The notes below the pieces were generated by a model that was not told the DNA's origin, made no database searches, and saw only the letters and a list, made by a program, of their open reading frames with translations. DNA of 64,000 bases from Odontesthes bonariensis (taxonomy: Eukaryota > Chordata > Actinopteri > Atheriniformes > Atherinopsidae), in NCBI RefSeq assembly GCF_027942865.1, contig NC_134516.1, positions 26,715,038-26,779,037 of the forward strand, in the 5' to 3' direction. The translations under genes were made by a program, and so were the position numbers. Below are positions 46,214 to 56,244 of the stretch, one piece after another. Within the stretch, counting starts at the first letter, position 1. Each line of letters opens with the position of its first letter.

Positions 46214-49200
46214 CTACCCAAAGTCTAACTTCACACCCCCATCCCCAATCTGTATGAACGTGCTCCCCTCCACAAAACCCTCGGTGAACTCTTCTGCCCC
46301 CAAGTGTGTTAAAACCCTGTGCACGTCCCTTTTCGTGATGCTTTTAAAAATACTCCACACCTCCACTTTCTTTTTTTCATAATGGGCTATGTCCCTCCTC
46401 ATTTTAACAGCATACCTGGCGTGACTTAAAACATAATTTATCAAATTTGCATTCTTCCCTTCCATCCTTCCACTCACTCCAAACAACCACACCTCTCTCC
46501 AGCCCGTTTCCCCCCACACTTCTTTATCCCAACATCTATTTATGAGTTTTCTCATTTTCTTAAAATACCCGACCAGTTCCCCACATTCAACAAACTCATG
46601 CATACACGTTTCCACCCCCACACCGCACACATCACATTCTTTCTTTACATTCACATCAAATCTACTTATTAATAAATTATTAAAAATCCTGTTGTGCCTC
46701 AACATAAAATCAAAATTTTCACATTCAGGGGTGTTGCATTTGACCCTCAGGTTTTTCCATATTCCTTTTTCATCCATGTCCCCCATCACCCTCTCCCACA
46801 CTTTCTCCGCTGCCGGTCTCTTTATTTCTTTCCTTCTCAGACTTCTGTATATCACCCTTGCTTTCACACTCATTACATTCATCCTCCCCTCCCCTTCCCC
46901 CACATACATTCCCATTTCTCCAGCTTCATTTTCATTTTCCCCCACCTCGCCCTCAATCATTTTCACCCATTCGCTCGGCATTCCCTCCCTTATTTTCGCC
47001 ATTACCCCTTCTGCCGTTCTCAGCGCCATCTCATCCCCCCTTTCTTTCACCTCGTCCACCATCACCTGTGCCCTCATAAATCCTGGTACATATTCATACA
47101 CTATATCCCTCACTTTCCTGATCCCTGCCCTCCACATCAGCCTATTATATATTGTGCTCCCCCCACACGTGATTTTTGGGTTTAAAAACACTGGCTGCTC
47201 CCACACCTGCCTCACATTCTTACATTCATACTCCACATTTTTCACAAACTCCCCCCACGCTCCCAGCACCTCCTTATGAAACTCAGACACTCCGCTCAAC
47301 ATACCTTCCTTCAAATCCATGTACACCGCACTCCCACCACATCCACCACATTCATCTATTGCCCTCCCTAGAAACACCTTCCACACTTGATCTTTTTTAT
47401 TTTTTAAATATCTTACCATCATTTTCACTCTCATTGCTTTCTTTTTCCTTTCTAAATTTATTAGTTTTAACCCACCATCCTCGTACTCATTCTCCAACAC
47501 CTCCCTAGCTATCCTCACTCCTTTCCCATCCCATAAAAACTCATTCACCATTCTCTCCATCTCCTTCAACACTCTCTCAGGCACATCCAACACATTCATC
47601 ACATAACCAATCTTACTCACTATTAACGCATTCACTACCACCACCTTCCCCCTCAGTGTAAGCCCTCTCTTCTTCCAAAACTCCAGTGTTTTTTTGATGC
47701 TATTCATTAGCCCTTCATACTGCATATCTCTCCCTTCTCTGGCCTCTATCCCTAAGTTTACACCTAACACTTTAAAATAATCCTTCTTCTCCTTCAACCC
47801 TAGTTCTGTTTGCCCTGCTCTACCTGCCCCTATATACATGACCTCTGACTTTTCTTTGTTCAATTTTGCCCCTGATGCCCTACCATACAGCTCTACACTC
47901 TCTAAGACCTCAGCTACGCTCTCCCTGTCCCTTACCGTAACTGTCGTGTCATCTGCATACTGATAAACTAAACTTCTGTGCCCCCCTGGCAACTCTATGC
48001 CTCTGATCCTGTCGTTTTTCTCCAGCATCGCCGCTAAAGGCTCTGCAGATATCGAGTACAGCAGAGCCGATAGCGGACACCCTTGCCTAACTGACCTCTC
48101 TAATCTAAACGTGTCTGTGATTATCCCATTTATTTTAACACAACTAACTGCCCTATCATATAACCTCTTAATCCATCCCACTAACCTCTCCCCAAACCCT
48201 ACCTTTTCTAACACCCTGTACAAGTATGTGTGGTCTACTCTGTCAAATGCTTTGTTCAGATCTAAGCTAACCACTAACCCTCCTGTTCCTCCCTTCATGT
48301 AATCTATCGTGTCCCTGATGCTACTTATTGTGTCTGCTATGTCCCTACCTGGTATGCTGTAAGCCTGTGTGCTTCCCACCACCGTCCCTATTACTCTTTT
48401 GATCCTGTTTGCTAGCACCCGTGCTAATATTTTATAATCTCCATTTAACATGCTCAGTGGTCTGTAGTTTTCTAATCTGTCCCTATCCCCTTTCTTGTGT
48501 ATTATACTAACTAATCCTGTCATCATACTAACTGGCATCTCTCCCTTTTCTTCTATCCATTTAAATAGTTTATCTAACACAGGCACTAATTCCTCTCTAA
48601 ACTCTCTGTAGAATTCCCCTGTCAACCCATCTAACCCTGGACTCTTATTCCTCCCTAACCCCCCTATCGCTTTCTCTATTTCTCCCGTCCCTATCTCACC
48701 CTCACACATGTCCCTGCCCTCCTCTGTTAGCCTAGCCCTCACCTTTGCTATTACCTGCCCTATGCTCTCCTCATCTACTTCTTCTTTCCTAAATAAATCC
48801 CTATAAAACTCTTCTACTCTATCCGCTATCCCTACAAAATCTTTTATCTTCTCTCCCTTCTTCCCTTCTACCTGTTCTAAGAAATTCCTCTTCTGCTTTG
48901 TCTTCTCTAACCCTAAAAAAAACCCTGTGCACTTCTCTCCCTCAATGGCGTATCTGGCCCTGCTTCTAACTATCGCTCCCATACACTTCTTCTGCTCTAT
49001 CCCTTTCAGCTCCTCCTTAATTCCTATATACCTCCCTAAATCATGTCCTGCTTCCCTATCTGCTCTCTCTGCTTCTCTGTCTAATTCTCGCTTTAACCTC
49101 TGTTCTCTTTCCTTCTCTTCCCTACTCCTGTTTCTACTATAAGCTATGCTCAAATCCTTTATCTCCTCTTTAAAGCTTTCCCACCACCTCCCAATGTCAT

Positions 49201-50056
49201 CCTCATACATGTTTTCATTTATTCTCCTTGCAATACATTCTCTCACTTTCTCCTTATACTTTCTTTCTTTCAGCAACTCACCATTCAAACACCACACTCC
49301 CCCCCCCCGCCTCCTCTCTATGCCTTGTCCTAAACTAAACCCTACTATCATGTGGTCGCTCAGTGCAGTTACCCTATATTCTATCTTACCTCTCTTATTC
49401 TCTATGTCCCTCGTACTGAGCACTAAATCTATCCGGCTCTGCTTTAACACCCCTCTCACCACTTGCCTCCTTGTGAACTCCCTCTTCTCTGGATTCCTCT
49501 CCCTCCATACATCTATCAATCCGTTCACTCTCATTACCTCTTTCAACACACCTCTTGTAGAGTCGCTCTTAAAGCACACACTCGCAGATGCATCCTGTCT
49601 CCCACACCATACGTTAAAGTCTCCCACCACCATGCAGTTCTCCCCACACATTCCTCCTATTCCCTCAAAAAAGACCTTTCTCTCCTTCTCCTCATTTGGT
49701 GCATACACATTTATTAGTCTGTATTCTTTCCCCACATAATCAAACGTGATCCCTATCACTCGCCCCTCCCCATCATCCACACACTTCTTTATATTGCCGA
49801 CTACTCCCCTCTTCACTAAAATAGCCACCCCTCTGGACTTTGCCCCACTATTATTCACATACATTTCTCCCATCCATTCCTTCTTAACTTCTCTCATGCA
49901 CTCCTCATCCCAATGTGTCTCTTGCACACACATAATATCCCCGTCACACACCTGCCAGGCTTGTTGCCTTCTGTTGTTGTCACGCAGCCCATTTACATTA
50001 AACGATGTAATTTTTAACATAAATAGTATTATATACACAATTATTTTTCTCTTCAT
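46214..50056 (-). CDS. LINE ORF2: AP endonuclease, reverse transcriptase, zinc knuckle
   Basis: A 1280-residue protein that nicks the target and copies LINE RNA onto it. Endonuclease, about 14-240: SFNVNGL (18-24), VQETHW (44-49, E46), NVYAPN (116-121), GDFN (145-148), SRID (207-210) and SDH (233-235). Reverse transcriptase, about 465-760: NKSPGLDGL (470-478), NYRPLSML (530-537), SLDLNKAFDRVD (597-608, catalytic D599), RQGCPLS (657-663) and YADD (700-703). C-terminal knuckle: C1141, C1144, H1153, C1158. All key residues are present and no stop is seen. The start ATG overlaps the ORF1 stop; the endonuclease begins only after residue 13, so M13 is another possible start. The sense strand is strongly purine-rich. 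The long opposite-strand frames over it are shadows. Confidence 0.93.
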   Translation of the reverse strand: MKRKIIVYIILFMLKITSFNVNGLRDNNRRQQAWQVCDGDIMCVQETHWDEECMREVKKEWMGEMYVNNSGAKSRGVAILVKRGVVGNIKKCVDDGEGRVIGITFDYVGKEYRLINVYAPNEEKERKVFFEGIGGMCGENCMVVGDFNVWCGRQDASASVCFKSDSTRGVLKEVMRVNGLIDVWRERNPEKREFTRRQVVRGVLKQSRIDLVLSTRDIENKRGKIEYRVTALSDHMIVGFSLGQGIERRRGGGVWCLNGELLKERKYKEKVRECIARRINENMYEDDIGRWWESFKEEIKDLSIAYSRNRSREEKEREQRLKRELDREAERADREAGHDLGRYIGIKEELKGIEQKKCMGAIVRSRARYAIEGEKCTGFFLGLEKTKQKRNFLEQVEGKKGEKIKDFVGIADRVEEFYRDLFRKEEVDEESIGQVIAKVRARLTEEGRDMCEGEIGTGEIEKAIGGLGRNKSPGLDGLTGEFYREFREELVPVLDKLFKWIEEKGEMPVSMMTGLVSIIHKKGDRDRLENYRPLSMLNGDYKILARVLANRIKRVIGTVVGSTQAYSIPGRDIADTISSIRDTIDYMKGGTGGLVVSLDLNKAFDRVDHTYLYRVLEKVGFGERLVGWIKRLYDRAVSCVKINGIITDTFRLERSVRQGCPLSALLYSISAEPLAAMLEKNDRIRGIELPGGHRSLVYQYADDTTVTVRDRESVAEVLESVELYGRASGAKLNKEKSEVMYIGAGRAGQTELGLKEKKDYFKVLGVNLGIEAREGRDMQYEGLMNSIKKTLEFWKKRGLTLRGKVVVVNALIVSKIGYVMNVLDVPERVLKEMERMVNEFLWDGKGVRIAREVLENEYEDGGLKLINLERKKKAMRVKMMVRYLKNKKDQVWKVFLGRAIDECGGCGGSAVYMDLKEGMLSGVSEFHKEVLGAWGEFVKNVEYECKNVRQVWEQPVFLNPKITCGGSTIYNRLMWRAGIRKVRDIVYEYVPGFMRAQVMVDEVKERGDEMALRTAEGVMAKIREGMPSEWVKMIEGEVGENENEAGEMGMYVGEGEGRMNVMSVKARVIYRSLRRKEIKRPAAEKVWERVMGDMDEKGIWKNLRVKCNTPECENFDFMLRHNRIFNNLLISRFDVNVKKECDVCGVGVETCMHEFVECGELVGYFKKMRKLINRCWDKEVWGETGWREVWLFGVSGRMEGKNANLINYVLSHARYAVKMRRDIAHYEKKKVEVWSIFKSITKRDVHRVLTHLGAEEFTEGFVEGSTFIQIGDGGVKLDFG
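50053..50056 (-). promoter_or_regulatory. ORF1 stop / ORF2 start overlap (ATGA)
   Basis: ORF1 TGA and ORF2 ATG share the four bases ATGA. Stop-start overlaps allow termination-reinitiation in some LINEs; that this one works so is inferred. Confidence 0.65.
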
Positions 50057-51624
50057 TTTAAACTCTTTTTCACCTTCCCAATCCTTTTCACTTCTCTTTT
50101 CCCCAGAGGCCTTTTTCTAGTTGCCATCACCTCCTCCATGTTATCCCCACTGCTGTCTGTTACTTCACCCATTGCCCATTCACATTCCTGCCCTGCCCGC
50201 AAGTCCTCCCTTGACCCCCCTACCCCCCCTCCCCGCTGCCTCCTCAGTCCTCTGCTTGCTCCACTCGTCTGCCGTCTTCTTCTCTCCACCATGGCTCTCC
50301 TCTCCTCTCCTCTGTCCTCTCCTTGCTCGCTGCCGTTGTGGCCATCTCTCTCCTTCTCCCCTCTCATCTGCGTTGGTGTCTCCTCCACCACCGTCAGGTC
50401 CTCCTCCTCTCCGTCTCGCTCGCCTCCCTCCTCCATCTGCTCCACCTCTCCGTCAACGAGCTCCAGGTTCTCTCCTTCACATCCGCTCTGCTCCTCCTCT
50501 CCGTCAACGAGCTCCGAGCTCACTGCTCCACCTCCGCTCTGCTCCTCCTCTCCGTCAACCAGCTCCAGGCTCTCTGCTCCACCTCCGTTCTGCTCCTCCT
50601 CTCCGCCAACAATCTCCTGGCTCGCTCCTCCACCTCCGCTCTGCTCCTCCTGTTCTCCGTTGTGCTGCTCTTTGTCTGTCCCATTATTGCACTCTCGTGC
50701 GTAATGCCCCTGTTTTGCGCACTTATGGCACTTGAATTCCGGACATTCTCTTAGAATATGTCCCGGCTGGATGCATAGCCGGCATACTTTAACTTGTCTG
50801 TCATGTATTACACGAAAGTATTCTCCCCCCTCCAGGGTTTCAAACTTGGTCGAATACGGCAGCGATTGCACTTTGTCGTTGAATTGCACCTTGCAAAATC
50901 GCGTGCCGTCGGCCACGTCTGTTCCAGGCCATTTCCTCCTTTTAATCAGTGAAGTTGCCTTCACCCCCCAAGTTGCTAATTTTTGGCATATTTCCTCGTC
51001 AGTGATGTACGGGGGCAAGTTAAGGAAGGATACAACCAGTTCATTGCTTCGAACTTCCTTTGCCATTACCCGCACTCCCTTCAATAAGAAGCCGTCCATG
51101 AGGCGCGCCTTGCCTTTCCCGTCCTGCATGGTGATTTCATATGTGCTCTTTGCCTTCATTCTGCAGGCAAGAACTATACCGCAGCTTTCTTTTATGCCTC
51201 TCAGCAACTCCATCAAAGTCACTTTGTCTGGCCCTGCTAGCTCCACAATCACGGTCAGCTCCTTTTTGAAGCCGCCGTCTTTCACATTTTCTCTGTCATT
51301 CTTCATATTCTCTTCATTCAAACTCGCACTTCTGCTTTCTCCATTCCAAATTGCTGCATTCACTTCTCCATTCTTTCTCACTTTCTCTCCTCCATTTTCA
51401 TTTTCTCCTTTATTCATACCTTCATTTACTCTCCTAATCTCGCTTTCTTTCCCACCATCATTCACTCGCCTGTCATTCGTCAGCCGTTCTCCATTGTTCA
51501 GTATCGTTGTCATTTTCCGTTCCATTGTTTCGTTTGCCATGTTATCCGTCCGGTTACAAAAACACACGAAACGAGGACGTTCCCCCGAACAGCGAAGCTG
51601 CTGGGGGAATAAAACAAAACACAC
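50053..51624 (-). CDS. LINE ORF1: RNA-binding protein with two CCHC knuckles
   Basis: Up to 523 residues. The N-terminal 110 residues are polar and Asn/Glu-rich. Residues about 120-275 look like two small alpha-beta domains, perhaps RRM-like. Tandem CCHC knuckles follow: C281-C284-H289-C294 and C299-C302-H307-C312. Then comes an acidic Gly/Glu/Gln repeat region (323-400) and a basic C-terminus. Such proteins bind LINE RNA and form the ribonucleoprotein. The first ATG is at 51624; the next, at 51540 (MANETMER, 495 residues), is also plausible, because the first 28 residues are Cys-rich and unlike the rest. The stop overlaps the ORF2 start. Confidence 0.9.
   Translation of the reverse strand: MCFVLFPQQLRCSGERPRFVCFCNRTDNMANETMERKMTTILNNGERLTNDRRVNDGGKESEIRRVNEGMNKGENENGGEKVRKNGEVNAAIWNGESRSASLNEENMKNDRENVKDGGFKKELTVIVELAGPDKVTLMELLRGIKESCGIVLACRMKAKSTYEITMQDGKGKARLMDGFLLKGVRVMAKEVRSNELVVSFLNLPPYITDEEICQKLATWGVKATSLIKRRKWPGTDVADGTRFCKVQFNDKVQSLPYSTKFETLEGGEYFRVIHDRQVKVCRLCIQPGHILRECPEFKCHKCAKQGHYARECNNGTDKEQHNGEQEEQSGGGGASQEIVGGEEEQNGGGAESLELVDGEEEQSGGGAVSSELVDGEEEQSGCEGENLELVDGEVEQMEEGGERDGEEEDLTVVEETPTQMRGEKERDGHNGSEQGEDRGEERRAMVERRRRQTSGASRGLRRQRGGGVGGSREDLRAGQECEWAMGEVTDSSGDNMEEVMATRKRPLGKREVKRIGKVKKSLK
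50425..50658 (-). repeat. Coding minisatellite in LINE ORF1
   Basis: About four units of roughly 19-20 codons, each with a core like ELVDGEEEQSGGGA, give an acidic low-complexity tail after the knuckles. At DNA level the CTCCTCTCCGTCAAC word recurs. Confidence 0.8.
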
Positions 51625-51759
51625 AACTATACAAACAAATCTAACTCACACACGATCAGTCAAAACACTCACCAAACACTTTCACTCACTCTTTCAAACG
51701 CACGCGCTCTCTCTCAATCAAATTGCTGCAGGGCACCGACTGTCACAAGTGATCATGGG
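51625..51759 (-). other. 5' UTR of LINE copy 1
   Basis: 135 bp from the 5S junction to the first ATG of ORF1 (219 bp to the second). It begins CCCATGATCACTTGTGACAG. No promoter motif recognised; the element may be read together with the 5S gene it sits in. Confidence 0.6.
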
Positions 51760-51774
51760 GGTGTGGCCGTAAGC
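51760..51774 (-). pseudogene. 5S rRNA minus type, 5' part, split by LINE (unit 46)
   Basis: Residues 1-15, GCTTACGGCCACACC. Residues 16-21 are missing between this and the 3' part. The upstream TATA-like motif is intact at 51800-51805. Confidence 0.92.
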
Positions 51775-52132
51775 CAGCAATGGAATCACAAACCAGCTCT
51801 TTATAGATTCTGAAACAGAATCTGTTATTGTATTCCGACTTGTAAAATAGAACTATACTGTTTAGAGAAGACGCAGTTTATGAGCATGTCGTGGGATTGA
51901 GCTTCCCTGGTTTCTCTATATGACAACGGACACAAAACTACACACAGGGAACAGAGGCTTTTGACAGACACTAAGTTATCTGAGAGTCCCATTTTCAGCT
52001 GCAAAGAACAATCACATCAGGGAAGTCAACGTGCAGGCTCAACAGCAGCCTCTCAAGCCAGCTCTCTGGTAAAAATAGGGGAAACGTATGGTTCCAGCAC
52101 CTATATAACATATATTTGTCACAGGGACTGTG

Positions 52133-52252
52133 GCTTACGGCCACACCGCCCTGAACACGCCCGATCTCGTCCGATCTCGGAAGCCAAGCAGGGTCGGGCC
52201 TGGTTAGTACTTGGATGGGAGACCGCTTGGGAATACCAGGTGCTGTAAGCTT
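52133..52252 (+). rRNA. 5S rRNA, plus type (unit 47)
   Basis: Gene consensus; CACCTATATA mark upstream. Confidence 0.95.
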
Positions 52253-52548
52253 TTTTCTCTTCTCTCTGCGGCCTGCATGTAACATCTGACCATCACCGTG
52301 TGCCACACAGACACCAGGAAGTTAACCAGCTTGGGCTGCTGCTGATTGGTTGGCAGACACCTCTGTTTCTGTTTGGCTCTCAGTCTCCATGTTGCTGATC
52401 CTGGATCTGCTGAGATGTCCCAGGCCATTGTTGGCTTTGATCCTCATACATTTAACTTTGTCCTCAGAAAGGACAAGTTCCAAAAAGTCAAACAGGGACT
52501 AGTTTTGCATTTGACGTAGCCAAACTGCATGCGCCTGGAGAAGCCAAA

Positions 52549-52668
52549 AGGCTTACAGCACCTGGTATTCCCAGGCGGTCTCCCATCCAAGTACTAACCA
52601 GGCCCGACTCTGCTTGGCTTCTGAGATCTGACGAGATCAGGCGTGTTCAGGGTGGTGTGGCCGTAAGC
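52549..52668 (-). rRNA. 5S rRNA, minus type (unit 47)
   Basis: Minus-type consensus. Confidence 0.92.
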
Positions 52669-53026
52669 CAGCAATGGAATCACAAACCAGCTCTTTATAG
52701 ATTCTGAAACAGAATCTGTTATTGTATTCCGACTTGTAAAATAGAACTATACTGTTTAGAGAAGACGCAGTTTATGAGCATGTCGTGGGATTGAGCTTCC
52801 CTGGTTTCTCTATATGACAACGGACACAAAACTACACACAGGGAACAGAGGCTTTTGACAGACACTAAGTTATCTGAGAGTCCCATTTTCAGCTGCAAAG
52901 AACAATCACATCAGGGAAGTCAACGTGCAGGCTCAACAGCAGCCTCTCAAGCCAGCTCTCTGGTAAAAATAGGGGAAACGTATGGTTCCAGCACCCATAT
53001 AACATATATTTGTCACAGGGACTGTG

Positions 53027-53146
53027 GCTTACGGCCACACCGCCCTGAACACGCCCGATCTCGTCCGATCTCGGAAGCCAAGCAGGGTCGGGCCTGGTTA
53101 GTACTTGGATGGGAGACCGCTTGGGAATACCAGGTGCTGTAAGCTT
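53027..53146 (+). rRNA. 5S rRNA, plus type (unit 48)
   Basis: Plus-type consensus. Confidence 0.95.
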
Positions 53147-53442
53147 TTTTCTCTTCTCTCTGCGGCCTGCATGTAACATCTGACCATCACCGTGTGCCAC
53201 ACAGACACCAGGAAGTTAACCAGCTTGGGCTGCTGCTGATTGGTTGGCAGACACCTCTGTTTCTGTTTGGCTCTCAGTCTCCATGTTGCTGATCCTGGAT
53301 CTGCTGAGATGTCCCAGGCCATTGTTGGCTTTGATCCTCATACATTTAACTTTGTCCTCAGAAAGGACAAGTTCCAAAAAGTCAAACAGGGACTAGTTTT
53401 GCATTTGACGTAGCCAAACTGCATGCGCCTGGAGAAGCCAAA

Positions 53443-53562
53443 AGGCTTACAGCACCTGATATTCCCAGGCGGTCTCCCATCCAAGTACTAACCAGGCCCG
53501 ACTCTGCTTGGCTTCTGAGATCTGACGAGATCAGGCGTGTTCAGGGTGGTGTGGCCGTAAGC
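53443..53562 (-). rRNA. 5S rRNA, minus type, T104 variant (unit 48)
   Basis: C104 is T with the TTATTATA mark upstream, as in units 28 and 33. Confidence 0.92.
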
Positions 53563-53920
53563 CAGCAATGGAATCACAAACCAGCTCTTTATAGATTCTG
53601 AAACAGAATCTGTTATTATATTCCGACTTGTAAAATAGAACTATACTGTTTAGAGAAGACGCAGTTTATGAGCATGTCGTGGGATTGAGCTTCCCTGGTT
53701 TCTCTATATGACAACGGACACAAAACTACACACAGGGAACAGAGGCTTTTGACAGACACTAAGTTATCTGAGAGTCCCATTTTCAGCTGCAAAGAACAAT
53801 CACATCAGGGAAGTCAACGTGCAGGCTCAACAGCAGCCTCTCAAGCCAGCTCTCTGGTAAAAATAGGGGAAACGTATGGTTCCAGCACCCATATAACATA
53901 TATTTGTCACAGGGACTGTG

Positions 53921-54040
53921 GCTTACGGCCACACCGCCCTGAACACGCCCGATCTCGTCCGATCTCGGAAGCCAAGCAGGGTCGGGCCTGGTTAGTACTT
54001 GGATGGGAGACCGCTTGGGAATACCAGGTGCTGTAAGCTT
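53921..54040 (+). rRNA. 5S rRNA, plus type (unit 49)
   Basis: Plus-type consensus; CCATTACC mark downstream. Confidence 0.95.
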
Positions 54041-54336
54041 TTTTCTCTTCTCTCTGCGGCCTGCATGTAACATCTGACCATTACCGTGTGCCACACAGAC
54101 ACCAGGAAGTTAACCAGCTTGGGCTGCTGCTGATTGGTTGGCAGACACCTCTGTTTCTGTTTGGCTCTCAGTCTCCATGTTGCTGATCCTGGATCTGCTG
54201 AGATGTCCCAGGCCATTGTTGGCTTTGATCCTCATACATTTAACTTTGTCCTCAGAAAGGACAAGTTCCAAAAAGTCAAACAGGGACTAGTTTTGCATTT
54301 GACGTAGCCAAACTGCATGCGCCTGGAGAAGCCAAA

Positions 54337-54456
54337 AGGCTTACAGCACCTGGTATTCCCAGGCGGTCTCCCATCCAAGTACTAACCAGGGCCGACTCTG
54401 CTTGGCTTCTGAGATCTGACGAGATCAGGCGTGTTCAGGGTGGTGTGGCCGTAAGC
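54337..54456 (-). rRNA. 5S rRNA, minus type, C66 variant (unit 49)
   Basis: G66 is C, as in units 29 and 34. Confidence 0.92.
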
Positions 54457-54814
54457 CAGCAATGGAATCACAAACCAGCTCTTTATAGATTCTGAAACAG
54501 AATCTGTTATTGTATTCCGACTTGTAAAATAGAACTATACTGTTTAGAGAAGACGCAGTTTATGAGCATGTCGTGGGATTGAGCTTCCCTGGTTTCTCTA
54601 TATGACAACGGACACAAAACTACACACAGGGAACAGAGGCTTTTGACAGACACTAAGTTATCTGAGAGTCCCATTTTCAGCTGCAAAGAACAATCACATC
54701 AGGGAAGTCAACGTGCAGGCTCAACAGCAGCCTCTCAAGCCAGCTCTCTGGTAAAAATAGGGGAAACGTATGGTTCCAGCACCCATATAACATATATTTG
54801 TCACAGGGACTGTG

Positions 54815-54934
54815 GCTTACGGCCACACCGCCCTGAACACGCCCGATCTCGTCCGATCTCGGAAGCCAAGCAGGGTCGGGCCTGGTTAGTACTTGGATGG
54901 GAGACCGCTTGGGAATACCAGGTGCTGTAAGCTT
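54815..54934 (+). rRNA. 5S rRNA, plus type (unit 50)
   Basis: Plus-type consensus; CCATTACC mark downstream. Confidence 0.95.
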
Positions 54935-55230
54935 TTTTCTCTTCTCTCTGCGGCCTGCATGTAACATCTGACCATTACCGTGTGCCACACAGACACCAGG
55001 AAGTTAACCAGCTTGGGCTGCTGCTGATTGGTTGGCAGACACCTCTGTTTCTGTTTGGCTCTCAGTCTCCATGTTGCTGATCCTGGATCTGCTGAGATGT
55101 CCCAGGCCATTGTTGGCTTTGATCCTCATACATTTAACTTTGTCCTCAGAAAGGACAAGTTCCAAAAAGTCAAACAGGGACTAGTTTTGCATTTGACGTA
55201 GCCAAACTGCATGCGCCTGGAGAAGCCAAA

Positions 55231-55350
55231 AGGCTTACAGCACCTGGTATTCCCAGGCGGTCTCCCATCCAAGTACTAACCAGGCCCGACTCTGCTTGGC
55301 TTCTGAGATCTGACGAGATCAGGCGTGTTCAGGGTGGTGTGGCCGTAAGC
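55231..55350 (-). rRNA. 5S rRNA, minus type (unit 50)
   Basis: Minus-type consensus. Confidence 0.92.
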
Positions 55351-55708
55351 CAGCAATGGAATCACAAACCAGCTCTTTATAGATTCTGAGACAGAATCTG
55401 TTATTGTATTCCGACTTGTAAAATAGAACTATACTGTTTAGAGAAGACGCAGTTTATGAGCATGTCGTGGGATTGAGCTTCCCTGGTTTCTCTATATGAC
55501 AACGGACACAAAACTACACACAGGGAACAGAGGCTTTTGACAGACACTAAGTTATCTGAGAGTCCCATTTTCAGCTGCAAAGAACAATCACATCAGGGAA
55601 GTCAACGTGCAGGCTCAACAGCAGCCTCTCAAGCCAGCTCTCTGGTAAAAATAGGGGAAACGTATGGTTCCAGCACCCATATAACATATATTTGTCACAG
55701 GGACTGTG

Positions 55709-55828
55709 GCTTACGGCCACACCGCCCTGAACACGCCCGATCTCGTCCGATCTCGGAAGCCAAGCAGGGTCGGTTCTGGTTAGTACTTGGATGGGAGACC
55801 GCTTGGGAATATCAGGTGCTGTAAGCTT
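55709..55828 (+). rRNA. 5S rRNA, plus type, T66 T67 T104 variant (unit 51)
   Basis: Same three changes as units 36 and 41. Confidence 0.93.
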
Positions 55829-56124
55829 TTTTCTCTTCTCTCTGCGGCCTGCATGTAACATCTGACCATCACCGTGTGCCACACAGACACCAGGAAGTTA
55901 ACCAGCTTGGGCTGCTGCTGATTGGTTGGCAGACACCTCTGTTTCTGTTTGGCTCTCAGTCTCCATGTTGCTGATCCTGGATCTGCTGAGATGTCCCAGG
56001 CCATTGTTGGCTTTGATCCTCATACATTTAACTTTGTCCTCAGAAAGGACAAGTTCCAAAAAGTCAAACAGGGACTAGTTTTGCATTTGACGTAGCCAAA
56101 CTGCATGCGCCTGGAGAAGCCAAA

Positions 56125-56244
56125 AGGCTTACAGCACCTGGTATTCCCAGGCGGTCTCCCATCCAAGTACTAACCAGGCCCGACTCTGCTTGGCTTCTGA
56201 GATCTGACGAGATCAGGCGTGTTCAGGGTGGTGTGGCCGTAAGC
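56125..56244 (-). rRNA. 5S rRNA, minus type (unit 51)
   Basis: Minus-type consensus. Confidence 0.92.

Larger units (their letters stand above)
39420..48919. repeat. Duplicated array-plus-LINE block, copy 1
   Basis: This stretch, with its units and the 3' half of the LINE, recurs at 54501-64000, offset 15,081 bp (15,080 bp after a 1-nt deletion in copy 2). Shared marks: the T66 T67 T104 gene pair, the CAATGTGC unit, the TGTGCCTG spacer mark near 44602 and 59683, and CACACACC near 45319 and 60400. The match probably continues past the window. The left limit is where variants stop agreeing. Confidence 0.85.
45613..51759 (-). mobile_element. Mutsu-type 5S-targeting LINE, full length (L1 clade, Tx1 group)
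   Basis: A 6.1-kb non-LTR retrotransposon inserted in a minus-type 5S gene, in the gene's orientation. Parts in its own direction: 5' UTR of about 135 bp, ORF1 (523 codons), ORF2 (1280 codons), a 0.6-kb 3' UTR with four hairpin-forming repeats, AATAAA at 45634-45629 and an A-tail of about 12-14. Both ORFs are open. Residues 16-21 of the target gene are missing and there is no target duplication. Mutsu elements are known from zebrafish with exactly this 5S preference; the family name rests on target, ORF layout and motifs, not on alignment. The copy looks complete and possibly active. Confidence 0.88.

Noticed and set aside
46542-49739. Long plus-strand open frames opposite LINE ORF2
   Set aside because: They are Ser/Pro/His/Phe-rich shadows of a purine-rich coding strand, with no recognisable domain.
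50121-51772. Plus-strand open frames of 143-346 codons opposite LINE ORF1
   Set aside because: Shadows of ORF1; the repeated Ser/Leu/Pro words mirror the acidic minisatellite.
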